NCBI RefSeq assembly: GCF_900696085.1
Contig: NZ_CAADFC020000035.1
Span: 1 to 64,000, forward strand
Length of the DNA stretch: 64,000 nucleotides
From: Bradyrhizobium ivorense
Lineage (GTDB): Bacteria > Pseudomonadota > Alphaproteobacteria > Rhizobiales > Xanthobacteraceae
Reading direction: 5' to 3'
Shown here: positions 7,852 through 15,891 of the stretch, piece after piece
Position numbering within the stretch: position 1 is the first letter of the stretch
Layout of the letters: every line of letters begins with the position of its first letter
The notes under the pieces: model-generated
Seen by the model: only the letters and a program-made list of their open reading frames with translations
Told to the model about the DNA's origin: nothing
The model's database searches: none
Position numbers and translations under genes: made by a program

Positions 7852-8948
7852 GCGTGGCGGCCGAGCGCGGCGCGCGCGGGGGACAACGGCGGGCCGGACT
7901 ATCGCTGCGGCCGCCGGCGACGCTCACCCTGCTCTGCCTGCTTGCGGCGCTCGCCGGCACCGCGCTGATCGCCCTGACTGTCGGCGCCGCCGGCATTCCG
8001 CTGGCGCGGCTGCCGGCCGCGCTCGGGCTGTGGAGCGATGGCGCGGCGGGCCCGCTGCTGGCGCGCGACCAGCTCGTGGTGTGGTCGATCCGCGTCCCGC
8101 GCATCGCGGCCGCAGCGATGGTCGGCGGGTTGCTCGCGATGTCGGGCGCCATCATGCAGGGCCTGTTCCGCAATCCGCTGGCCGATCCCGCGCTGGTCGG
8201 CGTCTCCTCCGGCGGCGCGTTTGCCGCGGCGGCGGCGATCGTGCTCACCGACAGCCACCTCGGCGCGAGCCTGCAGTTCATCCAGCACCAGCTGCTGCCG
8301 ATCGCGGCCTGCGCCGGCTCGCTGATCACCACCATCGTGCTGTATGGCATCGCCAGCCGCGGCGGGCGCACCTCGATCGCGATTTTCCTGCTGGCGGGGC
8401 TCGCGCTCGCCGCGATCGCCAATGCCGGCATCGGGCTTCTGGTGTTCGTCGCCGACGACCGCCAGCTCCGCGACATCACTTTCTGGCTGCTGGGATCGCT
8501 GAGCGGCGCGACCTGGACCAAGCTGACGACGCTGGCGCCGGTGCTGGCGATCGCGCTGATCGCCTGCCTCTGGATCGCGCGGGGGCTCGACGTGCTGGTG
8601 CTCGGCGAGGCCGAGGCGTTCCACAGCGGCGTCGACGTCGAGCGGCTGAAGCGGATCTCGATCGTGCTGGTGTCGGCGATGACCGGGGTCGCGGTCTCGG
8701 TCTGCGGCGTGATCAGCTTCGTCGGCATCGTGGTGCCGCATCTGCTGCGGCTGGTGATCGGGCCGGCGCATCGCCTGCTGCTACCGGCCTCCGCGATCTC
8801 GGGCGCTATTCTGCTCGTCGGCGCCGACACGGTGGCGCGCACCATCGTAGCGCCGGCGGAGATGCCGATCGGCATTCTGACCGCGGCAATCGGCGCGCCG
8901 TTCTTCCTCGCCATGCTGCTGCGCCAGCGCGGGCTCGTCTCGCTATGA
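7848..8948 (+). CDS. hmuU: Heme ABC transporter permease HmuU
   Basis: A 366-residue FecCD/BtuC-type permease with about ten membrane segments. Family blocks are LWSDGAAGPLLARDQLVVWS-IRVPRIAAAAMVGGLLAMSG, MQGLFRNPLADPALVGVSSG (the BtuD-contact region), ADDRQLRDITFWLLGSLSGA, and the conserved cytoplasmic ISFVGIVVPHLLRLVIGPAH loop that couples to the ATPase. It forms the homodimeric channel for heme. Translation is coupled at both ends by ATGA overlaps, with hmuT upstream and hmuV downstream. The first 45 residues include a basic cytoplasmic extension. Confidence 0.95.
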   Translation: MSVAAERGARGGQRRAGLSLRPPATLTLLCLLAALAGTALIALTVGAAGIPLARLPAALGLWSDGAAGPLLARDQLVVWSIRVPRIAAAAMVGGLLAMSGAIMQGLFRNPLADPALVGVSSGGAFAAAAAIVLTDSHLGASLQFIQHQLLPIAACAGSLITTIVLYGIASRGGRTSIAIFLLAGLALAAIANAGIGLLVFVADDRQLRDITFWLLGSLSGATWTKLTTLAPVLAIALIACLWIARGLDVLVLGEAEAFHSGVDVERLKRISIVLVSAMTGVAVSVCGVISFVGIVVPHLLRLVIGPAHRLLLPASAISGAILLVGADTVARTIVAPAEMPIGILTAAIGAPFFLAMLLRQRGLVSL

Positions 8949-9736
8949 GCGCGCTGCTCGCGGCGCAATCGGTGACGATGACGGTCGGCGGCGCCACCCT
9001 GGTCGATGACATCTCGCTGCGGATCGGCGCCGGCGAGATGGTCGCCATCGTCGGCCCGAACGGCGCCGGCAAATCGACCTTGCTGCGGATGCTGTCCGGC
9101 GATCTCAGGCCCTCGCGCGGCACGATCCGGCTCAAGCAGCGCGACCTCCACAGCTATGGTCCGCGCGAGCTGGCGCAGCATCGCGCTATGCTGTCGCAGC
9201 ACGTCAACGTCAGCTTCCCGTTCACGGTGGAAGAAATCGTCGCGATGGGCGCCGGCGAGCGTTCCCGCGCCGCGGCCCGCGACCTCGTCGCGACGGCGCT
9301 CGACGAGGTCGGGCTTGCAGATTTTCGCGCGCGGCAATTGCCGACGCTGTCCGGCGGCGAGCAGCAGCGCGCGCATTTCGCCCGCGTGCTGGTGCAGCTC
9401 GCCTGCGGCGAGGCGCGGCACGGCCCGGGCCTGCTGCTGCTGGACGAGCCGACATCGAGCCTCGATCTGCGGCATCAGATCGACCTGGTCGAAACCGCGC
9501 GGCGGCGCGCCGCCCAAGGCACCGCCGTGATCGCGATCCTGCACGACCTCAACCTGGCGATGCGGTTTGCCGACCGCATCCTGCTCTTGCATCGCGGCCG
9601 GCTCGCCATCGACGGCGACCGCGCCGCCGCGATGCGGCCCGAGACCATCCGCCAGATCTTCGAGATCGACGCTGCGATCGCACACACCGAGCAGGGCGTG
9701 CCGTTCCTGCTGCCGCAGACCATGCGGCCGGTCTGA
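8945..9736 (+). CDS. hmuV: Heme ABC transporter ATP-binding protein HmuV
   Basis: A 263-residue ABC ATPase. Walker A is GPNGAGKS (residues 37-44), the Q-loop is in AMLSQHVNVSFPFTVEE, the signature is LSGGEQQR, Walker B is LLLLDEPTSSLD, and the switch histidine is in ILHDLNLA. The ATG at 8945 overlaps the hmuU stop, giving a standard HmuV length. The long open frame running back to 8030 in this phase is only the shadow of hmuU. This completes the hmuPTUV operon. Confidence 0.95.
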   Translation: MSALLAAQSVTMTVGGATLVDDISLRIGAGEMVAIVGPNGAGKSTLLRMLSGDLRPSRGTIRLKQRDLHSYGPRELAQHRAMLSQHVNVSFPFTVEEIVAMGAGERSRAAARDLVATALDEVGLADFRARQLPTLSGGEQQRAHFARVLVQLACGEARHGPGLLLLDEPTSSLDLRHQIDLVETARRRAAQGTAVIAILHDLNLAMRFADRILLLHRGRLAIDGDRAAAMRPETIRQIFEIDAAIAHTEQGVPFLLPQTMRPV

Positions 9737-9806
9737 ATCCCCAACCCACGTTGGATAGATGGGAGGCGACCTAACGCCGCAACCCTTATTCGGTGACAAG
9801 CGGCGC

Positions 9807-9839
9807 CGTTCATAAATCTGTCAGGCGGCTGTCATGGGC
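9807..9839 (+). promoter_or_regulatory. Pho box: three direct repeats for PhoB upstream of the phytase-like gene
   Basis: Three 7-mers occur with exact 11-base spacing: CGTTCAT (9807), CTGTCAG (9818) and CTGTCAT (9829), each followed by a 4-base spacer. The PhoB consensus in alphaproteobacteria is CTGTCAT-N4-CTGTCAT. The last two units match 13 of 14 positions. The box ends about 45 bases before the start codon at 9884. A matching -10 box is not obvious. Confidence 0.7.
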
Positions 9840-9883
9840 ACCTCCGAGAACACCGCATCGTTTATCCTCTGGGGAGATCAACC

Positions 9884-11236
9884 ATGCGCCTGTCACTGCT
9901 CTGCTCCGTCGCATCCGTGCTGCTTGCCACCGCCGCGCTCGCGCAAGGCGAAGGCGAATTTCCGGCGACGCTGGCGGGACACGCCGTGATGCCGGCCGAG
10001 AGCTTCATCGAGGCGCCGGCGGACGCGCCCGCCGACCTGAAGACCTCGGGCAAATACACCACCGGCAAGCGCGTCGACACGATCGGCACCGTGATGGGCA
10101 AATCCTATGAGCGGCCGACCGGCGTGTCGCTGCCGTTCAAGGGCCAGCCGCTGCAGGGCCATTCCGGCATCAAGGTGATGCCCGACGGCTCGTTCTGGGT
10201 GATCACCGACAACGGCATGGGCTCGCGCTACAACTCGGCGGACTCGATGCTGTATCTCAACCGGCACAGGATCGACTGGGCGAGCGGCAAGATCGAGCGC
10301 CAGGAGACCATGTTCCTGCACGATCCCGACAAGAAGGTGCCGTTCCGCATCGTGCATGAGGACACCGCCAAGCGCTACCTCACCGGCGCCGACTTCGACA
10401 CCGAGGGATTCCAGATCATCGGCGACACCTTCTGGATCGGCGACGAGTTCGGGCCCTACGTGCTGAAGGCGGACAAGACCGGCAAGATCCTCGCCGTGTT
10501 CGAGACGGTTGCCGATGGCAAGCCGGTGCGCTCGCCGGATCACTGGGCGGTGCAGTCGCCTGGTGCACCGGGCGCCAGCTACAGCAACGTCAATCTGCGC
10601 CGCTCCAAGGGCTATGAGGGCTTTGCCGCCTCGAAGGATGGCAAGTTCCTCTACGGCCTGCTCGAAGGGCCGCTGTGGGATGCCGAGAAGAAGGACTGGG
10701 AGAAGGTCGACGGCAAGGAAGCCTCGCGCATCCTCGAATTCGACGTCGCCGCGGAACAGTTCACCGGCCGCTACTGGCAATATGTGTTCGAGCAGAACGG
10801 CAATGCGATCGGCGACTTCAACATGATCGATCCGACGGCGGGCCTGGTGATCGAGCGCGACAATGGCGAGGGCACCGCCGACAAGGCCTGCCCGCAGGGC
10901 CAGCGCGGCGAGCACTGCTTTCCCGATCTCGCCAAATTCAAGCGCGTCTACAAGATCGAGCTGTCCGACGCCAACGTCGGCAAGCCGGTGCGCAAGATCG
11001 CCTATATCGACCTCCTGAAGATCCGCGACCCCGGCCACAAGGCGAAGAAGCCGCTCAACGACGGCGTCTACACCTTCCCGTTCTTCACCATCGAGAACGT
11101 CGACCGGGTCGACGACACCCACATCATCGTCGGCAACGACAACAATTTGCCGTTCTCCTCGAGCCGCGATCCCAACAAGGCCGATGACGACGAGTTCGTG
11201 CTGCTCGAGGTCGGCGATTTCCTGAAGGCGAAGTGA
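9884..11236 (+). CDS. Secreted phytase-like esterase family protein
   Basis: A 450-residue exported protein with a signal peptide (residues 1-21, cleavage after ALA). The mature part has the esterase-like/phytase-like beta-propeller pattern: SLPFKGQPLQGHSGIKVMPD, WVITDNGMGSRYNSADS, TEGFQIIGDTFWIGDEFGPY, GFAASKDGKFLYGLLEGPLW and DTHIIVGNDNNLPFS near the end, with many surface acids that could bind calcium. It probably hydrolyses a phosphate ester or related periplasmic substrate; the substrate cannot be read from sequence. The Pho box directly upstream supports induction under phosphate starvation. It stands alone after hmuV. Confidence 0.85.
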   Translation: MRLSLLCSVASVLLATAALAQGEGEFPATLAGHAVMPAESFIEAPADAPADLKTSGKYTTGKRVDTIGTVMGKSYERPTGVSLPFKGQPLQGHSGIKVMPDGSFWVITDNGMGSRYNSADSMLYLNRHRIDWASGKIERQETMFLHDPDKKVPFRIVHEDTAKRYLTGADFDTEGFQIIGDTFWIGDEFGPYVLKADKTGKILAVFETVADGKPVRSPDHWAVQSPGAPGASYSNVNLRRSKGYEGFAASKDGKFLYGLLEGPLWDAEKKDWEKVDGKEASRILEFDVAAEQFTGRYWQYVFEQNGNAIGDFNMIDPTAGLVIERDNGEGTADKACPQGQRGEHCFPDLAKFKRVYKIELSDANVGKPVRKIAYIDLLKIRDPGHKAKKPLNDGVYTFPFFTIENVDRVDDTHIIVGNDNNLPFSSSRDPNKADDDEFVLLEVGDFLKAK

Positions 11237-11250
11237 GGCGTTTCTCTCTC

Positions 11251-11400
11251 TTCCCCCTCTCCCCGTTCTTCACGGGGAGAGGGTCGGGGTGAGGGGCTGC
11301 CTCAGCGAAGGCGGTGACAGCGGACTCGCGGAAGCTCCCCCTCACCCGGATCGCATCTGACGATGCGATCCGACCTCTTCCCGCAAGCGGGGCGAGGTGA
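11251..11400. repeat. Family A palindromic intergenic repeat, copy 3
   Basis: Typical full copy: CCCTCTCCCCGTTCTTCACGG pairs with the GGGGAGAGGG that follows, then GTCGGGGTGAGGGG, a variable middle, CCCCTCACCCGGATCGCATC, GATGCGATCCGACCTC and a closing CCGCAAGCGGGGCGAGG. It is the first of three different repeats placed one after another downstream of the phytase-like gene. Confidence 0.85.
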
Positions 11401-11461
11401 ATCGCGCCACCTCGTCCACATCCCGTCACGCGGTGCAAACTAAGCGCTCCACTACCAAACC

Positions 11462-11617
11462 CGTCATCCCCGCGCAAAAGGCGTCGCCTCTGTCGCTGAA
11501 GGTGCGAGCCTTGCGGCGCACTTGCGCCGCTGGGCGAGCCTCGAAGGATGCACGGCCCGGCTGGTGGCCGTCGATCCTTCGAGGCTCGCCGAAGAGGCTC
11601 GCACCTCAGGATGACGG
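11462..11617. repeat. Family B palindromic repeat (GTCATCC...GGATGAC), copy 1
   Basis: The outer ends CGTCATCCCCGCG and CTCAGGATGACGG face each other. Inside, GGCGAGCCTCGAAGGAT pairs with ATCCTTCGAGGCTCGCC across a GC-rich loop. Related copies lie at 24407 and 28675, and the 631-650 fragment beside the IS1182 gene resembles its edge. Confidence 0.8.
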
Positions 11618-11645
11618 TGATGGAGTTCTTACGCGGCTCCATCCA

Positions 11646-11755
11646 CGTCATTGCGAGCGAAGCGACTTGTTCGCCGTAGCCTTGGCGAAGGCGGAAGCAA
11701 TCCATCTCGCTGCAAGCGCAGACATGGATTGCCTCGTCGCTCCTCGCAATGACGG
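11646..11755. repeat. Family C palindromic repeat (CGTCATTGCGAG...CTCGCAATGACG), copy 1
   Basis: The termini CGTCATTGCGAGCGA and CTCGCAATGACGG are inverted copies, and GCAATCCATC/GACATGGATTGC form an inner stem. Other copies lie at 47098 and 58875. Its distal edge lies within 20 bases of the stop of the MuiA-like gene. Confidence 0.8.
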
Positions 11756-11772
11756 CGTCTGAGGGCGCCCCT

Positions 11773-13434
11773 CTAGCCCGCCGGCACCATCACGACGCCC
11801 TTGTCCTTGGGCCAGCGCATCCGCCAGGCGAAATTGATCTCTTTGACCTCGCCCGGCTTGGCCTCGAATGCCCATTCCAGCACGCCGCGCTTGTCGCGCA
11901 GGTTGGTGGTGGTTGCCGGTGTCGACGAGGACAGCATCTCGACCACGATCTCCTCGCTCTCGCTGACCGGCAGCTGGTCCTGGAGCGCGACCTTGATCGG
12001 GAAGTCATGGCCGTTGCGCACCGTGGTTTTGAACGCGCGCTCGTCGGTCTTCGACGTCGTCACGATCAGCCCGGCGGAGCCCTCGTTGCGCTTCACCACC
12101 GTGCGCTCGATCTTGACCTTGTCGTCGGCGCCGAAGCCGAGCCGCACCGTCTCGTCCTTGGCGGTGGCGGCCATCCGGCTGCGGCCGACAAAGATGCCAT
12201 CGCGGTAGATCGACACCTGGCCCGGCAGCAGTGTCACGTCGTCGGCCTGCACGAAGCTTGCCTCCAGGAACGCGGTCGGATCGATCGCCGGCGCGGCACG
12301 GATCGCGAGATCGGGGGTGATCGTCGCGGTGGAGATGCGCAGGTTTTTCGGGCCCATATTGGCCGCGACGCTGACGCGGCCCGGAATCTTGAAGGTGGCC
12401 TGGAACGCGCCGACCTCGGCCACCGCCTCGCGTTCGTCCACGCGCTTCGCCATGGCGTTCTCGGCCGGCTCGGCTGCCGACATCGGCATGGCCCGCTGCG
12501 GCACGCTGTCGAGGAGCTTGCCCGCCGCCATCGGCCGCGGCACCTGCGGGTACTGCACGACCAGCGAGCCGAGCTCCGGCGCGTTGCCGCCGCGCGCGAC
12601 GCGCACGGTGGAGACGGCGAGCGCCACATTCGACCAGTCCTCGCCGGTCGACTGGGTGATCTCGGCGCGGCGCACCAGCTCGATCGCAGGTTTGCGGTCC
12701 TTCGCGCCGGTATCGAGGCGGGCGTCGTAGAGCGGCACCCAGCGGGCGCCGCGCACCGCATAGGTCACGCGCAATGTCGCTTTGGTCGCAGCCGCGGAGG
12801 CGAGCTCGATCCTGACCTCGAACTTGCTCGACGGCTTGGCGGCGCGATCGGCTTCGAGCCGCTGAACGTCGCGGTCGATCTCGCGCTGCTTGCGCCGGGC
12901 GTCGCGGATCACGTTGTCGGCGGCGGCGACCTCGTCGCCGACGGCGGAGAACGCGGCACGCCACTCGCTCACCGGGCGCGCCTCGCCCTTCTCGCCGATG
13001 CCTACCGGCGAGACCTCGGCAAAGCGCTCGGCGAATTTGCGGCGCGCCTCTGCCGACTTGATGATGCCTTCGAGATCATCGCGCTGATCCTTCAGCGCCT
13101 CGATGCGCTTGTCGATCTCGGGCAGGTTCGCCGGCGGTACCGGACGCGGCGGGCGCGCGTCGATCGCGCCGATCGTGAGTCTTGCCCCCGCGTCACCTTC
13201 GACGCGCAGCGAAGACGGATCGAGGCCGACAGGAAAATCCCTGGCGACCAGCGTGTTGTCGCCGGCGGGCAGGTCGAGGGTGATGACGCGGGTGACGCTC
13301 GCGCCATCGGGATAGACGATGACGGCGTCGACCTGCGACGCCGCATCGAGATCGGCCGCCTGCAACGGGCCGGCAACCAGCGCAGTCACCAGCGCCAGGC
13401 TGGTGGTCACGAGACAGTTGGCAATCAATCGCAT
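11773..13434 (-). CDS. MuiA-family (DUF4140/DUF4139) exported protein
   Basis: A 553-residue exported protein of the mucoidy-inhibitor MuiA family. ATG 13434 has GGAGGG six bases upstream and begins a signal peptide ending PLQA-AD. The N-terminal DUF4140 part (VDAVIVYPDGASVTRVITLDL, ALVARDFPVGLDPSSLRVEG) is followed by a charged coiled-coil region (LPEIDKRIEALKDQRDDLEG ... ADNVIRDARRKQREIDRDVQ) and the C-terminal DUF4139 beta domain (TYAVRGARWVPLYDARLDTG, EITQSTGEDWSNVALAVST, RTVVKRNEGSAGLIVTTS). The biochemical role is unknown. The open frame extends to 13686 but without a better start. Confidence 0.85.
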   Translation of the reverse strand: MRLIANCLVTTSLALVTALVAGPLQAADLDAASQVDAVIVYPDGASVTRVITLDLPAGDNTLVARDFPVGLDPSSLRVEGDAGARLTIGAIDARPPRPVPPANLPEIDKRIEALKDQRDDLEGIIKSAEARRKFAERFAEVSPVGIGEKGEARPVSEWRAAFSAVGDEVAAADNVIRDARRKQREIDRDVQRLEADRAAKPSSKFEVRIELASAAATKATLRVTYAVRGARWVPLYDARLDTGAKDRKPAIELVRRAEITQSTGEDWSNVALAVSTVRVARGGNAPELGSLVVQYPQVPRPMAAGKLLDSVPQRAMPMSAAEPAENAMAKRVDEREAVAEVGAFQATFKIPGRVSVAANMGPKNLRISTATITPDLAIRAAPAIDPTAFLEASFVQADDVTLLPGQVSIYRDGIFVGRSRMAATAKDETVRLGFGADDKVKIERTVVKRNEGSAGLIVTTSKTDERAFKTTVRNGHDFPIKVALQDQLPVSESEEIVVEMLSSSTPATTTNLRDKRGVLEWAFEAKPGEVKEINFAWRMRWPKDKGVVMVPAG

Positions 13435-13610
13435 GATATCCCTCCGAAGTACGCATCGCGCGCGAGATGTCGGGATGCGCCGGCTGCGCAGGCGCATCGC
13501 TTCTCGTGCGTGAGACGCGGCGAGGAAGGAACTGGTTCGATTGAGAATTCCGTGCGGCGCCGGCAAGGCGGCGCCGCGGCCGCGGCGTGGCGCCGCGATG
13601 GTTTTGCCGG

Positions 13611-15044
13611 TCAGTGTCCCGTTTTGCGCCGGATGAAGAGATAGTTCGGCACGAGGGCGGCAATGGTGATGGCCGCCATGATCCACCAGCCGCGCTGGAA
13701 TGCGGCGATCCGGTCAGTCATCGTGACCGGTGTCGCCAGGATCGCGACCGCGATCGCGACGCCGATCGCCAGCGCCGCCTGCCGGATCATGTTGATCACG
13801 CCGGAGCCGGTCGCAAACGAGGATGGCGGCAGCGATCCGGCACCGACGCCCATCAGGGTCGGGAAGGTCAATCCAACGCCGACGCCGATCAGCATCATGC
13901 CCACGACAACCGCCGGCACGTTGGACTCCGCGCCCATCAGGGTAGCCCAGATGACGACGCCAGTCGCGAAGGAGAAAATGCCGGCGGCAACCACGGCGGC
14001 CGCGCCAAATCGCGCGATCAAGCGCCCGGCAAACAGCAGCGAGGTGACCGGCACCAGCAGCGGACCCGGCGCGATCGCAAGCCCGGTCTGCAATGCCGAC
14101 CAGCCCCACACCGTCTGATCCCACAATGCGACCGAGAACAGCATGGCGCCGAACGCCGCCGAATACGGCGCCATCACCAGCGACGCGCCGGTGAACGGCC
14201 GCACCGCGAACAACGCAGGATCGACGAACGGATTCTTCGAGCTGAAGCAGTGCCGAATGAACGCGGCGAGGCAGACCACCGCGACGGCGAATCCGATGAC
14301 GATGCCGCGCGAGCCCCATCCCCAGTCGTTCGCCTTGACGATCGCAAAGGTCAGCGCACCGATGCCGCAGGTCACCAGCAGCGCCGCCCATGGGTTCGGC
14401 CGCGGCACGTCGTGGCCGGGCACCTCGGGCAGTTTCAGCCAGCCGATTACGATCGCAACAATACCGATCGGAACGTTGACGATGAAGATCCAGCGCCAGT
14501 CGAAGGTCACGAGCAGCCCGCCGACCAGCGGTCCGAGCGCCGCCGCAAGCCCGCCGATCGCGGTCCAGGTGCGCACCGCGCCGGCGCGCTGCTCGGCGGG
14601 GAAGGAGGCCAGCAAGAGGCCGATCGACGTCGGCGTCATCAGCGCCGCGCCGGCGGCCTGCGCGATCCGCGCGATCACCAAAAATTCGACATTGCGCGCC
14701 AGCGCGCACGCCGCGGACGCGGCCGTGAACAGCGCAACGCCGAGCAGAAAGCTTAGGTTGCGGCTGTGCCGCTCGGCGAGCCGGCCGAAGAACACCAGCA
14801 GCGCGGCATAGGCGATCGCATAGCCGTTGAGAATCCAGGACAGGTCCTCCAGCGAGGCAGCGCGGAACTCCTGGGCGATGTTCGGCAGCCCGACATTGAC
14901 GATGAAGAGGTCGAGGTTGGCGAGGCAGATGCCGACCGAGACGATGGCGAGCACCAGCCGCGGGGATGCCGTTGCTCCACGCCGGCGCGGCCGTTCCGCG
15001 GGGGCCGCCGGCAGTTCGATCGTCTCCGCATCCACTTCCGACAT
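13611..15044 (-). CDS. DHA2-type major facilitator drug exporter
   Basis: A 477-residue inner-membrane transporter with about fourteen hydrophobic segments, as in DHA2 multidrug exporters. Motif-like blocks include LDLFIVNVGLPNIAQEF in the first helix, GRLAERHSRNLSFLLGVALF in loop 2-3 and GPLVGGLLVTFDWRWIFIVN at helix 5 (motif C region). The start at 15044 has GGAGG five bases upstream; an earlier ATG at 15056 would place that site inside the gene. It is divergent from a MarR regulator across a short region with a long inverted repeat, so it is probably repressed by MarR and induced by a toxic ligand. Confidence 0.9.
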   Translation of the reverse strand: MSEVDAETIELPAAPAERPRRRGATASPRLVLAIVSVGICLANLDLFIVNVGLPNIAQEFRAASLEDLSWILNGYAIAYAALLVFFGRLAERHSRNLSFLLGVALFTAASAACALARNVEFLVIARIAQAAGAALMTPTSIGLLLASFPAEQRAGAVRTWTAIGGLAAALGPLVGGLLVTFDWRWIFIVNVPIGIVAIVIGWLKLPEVPGHDVPRPNPWAALLVTCGIGALTFAIVKANDWGWGSRGIVIGFAVAVVCLAAFIRHCFSSKNPFVDPALFAVRPFTGASLVMAPYSAAFGAMLFSVALWDQTVWGWSALQTGLAIAPGPLLVPVTSLLFAGRLIARFGAAAVVAAGIFSFATGVVIWATLMGAESNVPAVVVGMMLIGVGVGLTFPTLMGVGAGSLPPSSFATGSGVINMIRQAALAIGVAIAVAILATPVTMTDRIAAFQRGWWIMAAITIAALVPNYLFIRRKTGH

Positions 15045-15064
15045 CACGGCCTCCATATATGTGT

Positions 15065-15093
15065 ATATGCACCTATTGCCATTAGGTGCATAT
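15065..15093. promoter_or_regulatory. MarR operator candidate between exporter and regulator
   Basis: A perfect 11-base inverted repeat, ATATGCACCTA-N7-TAGGTGCATAT, centred between the divergent start codons at 15044 and 15134. Its size and symmetry suit a MarR dimer. Position over the promoters of both genes would allow autoregulation and control of the exporter. Confidence 0.65.
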
Positions 15094-15133
15094 GCATGTA
15101 ATTGTCAAGCACGCTTTGGAGGCAAATCGAGCA

Positions 15134-15592
15134 ATGGCAAGGCTGGATACGACTAGGTGCAATCTCACGGCGTTTCGCAAGGCGACGCGGCGGGTGTCGC
15201 AGCTTTATGACGAGCTCCTCGCGCCGTCAGGGCTGCGCGGCACGCAGCGGGCGATTCTGGTCCATGTTGCGCGATCGCAATCGTCGACGATCGGCGAGCT
15301 TGCCGCTGCATTGGTGCTCGACCGCACCGCCCTCACCCACAATCTCAAGCCGCTGCAGCGCGACGGCCTTGTTACCGTTGCCGCCGACAAGGATGACCGC
15401 CGCAGCAAGCGGGTCCGGCTGACCAAACGCGGCGAGAGCAAGCTGGCGGAATCGCAGGACGCCTGGCGGCAGGCCCAGGACCGGTTCGAGGCCGCCTTTG
15501 GCGCGCGCCAGGCGGCCGAGCTGCGGCAAACGCTCGAGCTGGTCGCCGCGCTCGAATTCGGCGAGCCGATGCCGGCAGCTCCACCCGGGTAG
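15134..15592 (+). CDS. MarR-family transcriptional regulator
   Basis: A 152-residue winged-helix regulator. The start ATG 15134 has TGGAGG at 15117-15122; an in-frame ATG at 15086 lies inside the operator and is unlikely. The fold is visible as LTAFRKATRRVSQLYDELLA, then TIGELAAALVLDRTALTHNLKPLQRDGLV (recognition helix) and the wing VAADKDDRRSKRVRLTKRG with the conserved DxR, and a C-terminal dimer helix. It is divergent from a DHA2 exporter, the usual target arrangement. Confidence 0.92.
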   Translation: MARLDTTRCNLTAFRKATRRVSQLYDELLAPSGLRGTQRAILVHVARSQSSTIGELAAALVLDRTALTHNLKPLQRDGLVTVAADKDDRRSKRVRLTKRGESKLAESQDAWRQAQDRFEAAFGARQAAELRQTLELVAALEFGEPMPAAPPG

Positions 15593-15658
15593 CGCCGGCA
15601 TCATAACGACCAAGGCGGGATGAAGTTAGGTTGAATCTGTTTGACCGCGGATTCGGTC

Positions 15659-15780
15659 CACCTCTCCCCGGCGGGGAGAGGTCGATTTGCGCCAGCAAAT
15701 CGGGTGAGGGCCGCAGCTCCAACGAGAGACCGTAAGCCCTCACCCGGCGCTGCGCGCCGACCTCTCCCAAGGGAGAGGTA
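15659..15780. repeat. Family A palindromic intergenic repeat, copy 4
   Basis: CACCTCTCCCCGGCGGGGAGAGG forms a self-complementary arm at the left and CCTCTCCCAAGGGAGAGG one at the right. Between them are GATTTGCGCCAGCAAATC and GGCGCTGCGCGCC hairpins joined by GGGTGAGGG/CCCTCACCC. It lies between the convergent marR and thiolase genes. Confidence 0.85.
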
Positions 15781-15826
15781 AACCTCCGATGTCGCTCCGG
15801 CTCAACCTAATCTCATCACCCTGACA

Positions 15827-15858
15827 ATGAAAACGGCCCGGCGTGATCCGCCGGGCCG
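15827..15858 (-). terminator. Intrinsic terminator of the thiolase gene
   Basis: CGGCCCGGCG (15834-15843) pairs perfectly with CGCCGGGCCG (15849-15858) around a TGATC loop. On the minus strand the stem is followed by TTTTCATTG. It lies 34 bases past the thiolase stop. Confidence 0.8.
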
Positions 15859-15891
15859 CATCTTTCTCAGACAGTCGGCGCTATCAGGCGC

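Noticed and set aside
7814..9799. 661-codon open frame on the minus strand across hmuU/hmuV
   Set aside because: Antisense to two well-recognised transporter genes; the sequence is low-complexity Ser/Ala/Arg with no family.
11251..11755. CRISPR-like array formed by consecutive repeats
   Set aside because: The three units differ in sequence, are palindromic over more than 100 bases and have no regular short spacers.
11749..13644. 631-codon open frame on the plus strand opposite the MuiA-like gene
   Set aside because: Begins in a repeat and lies opposite a protein with a signal peptide and recognised domains; no motif of its own.
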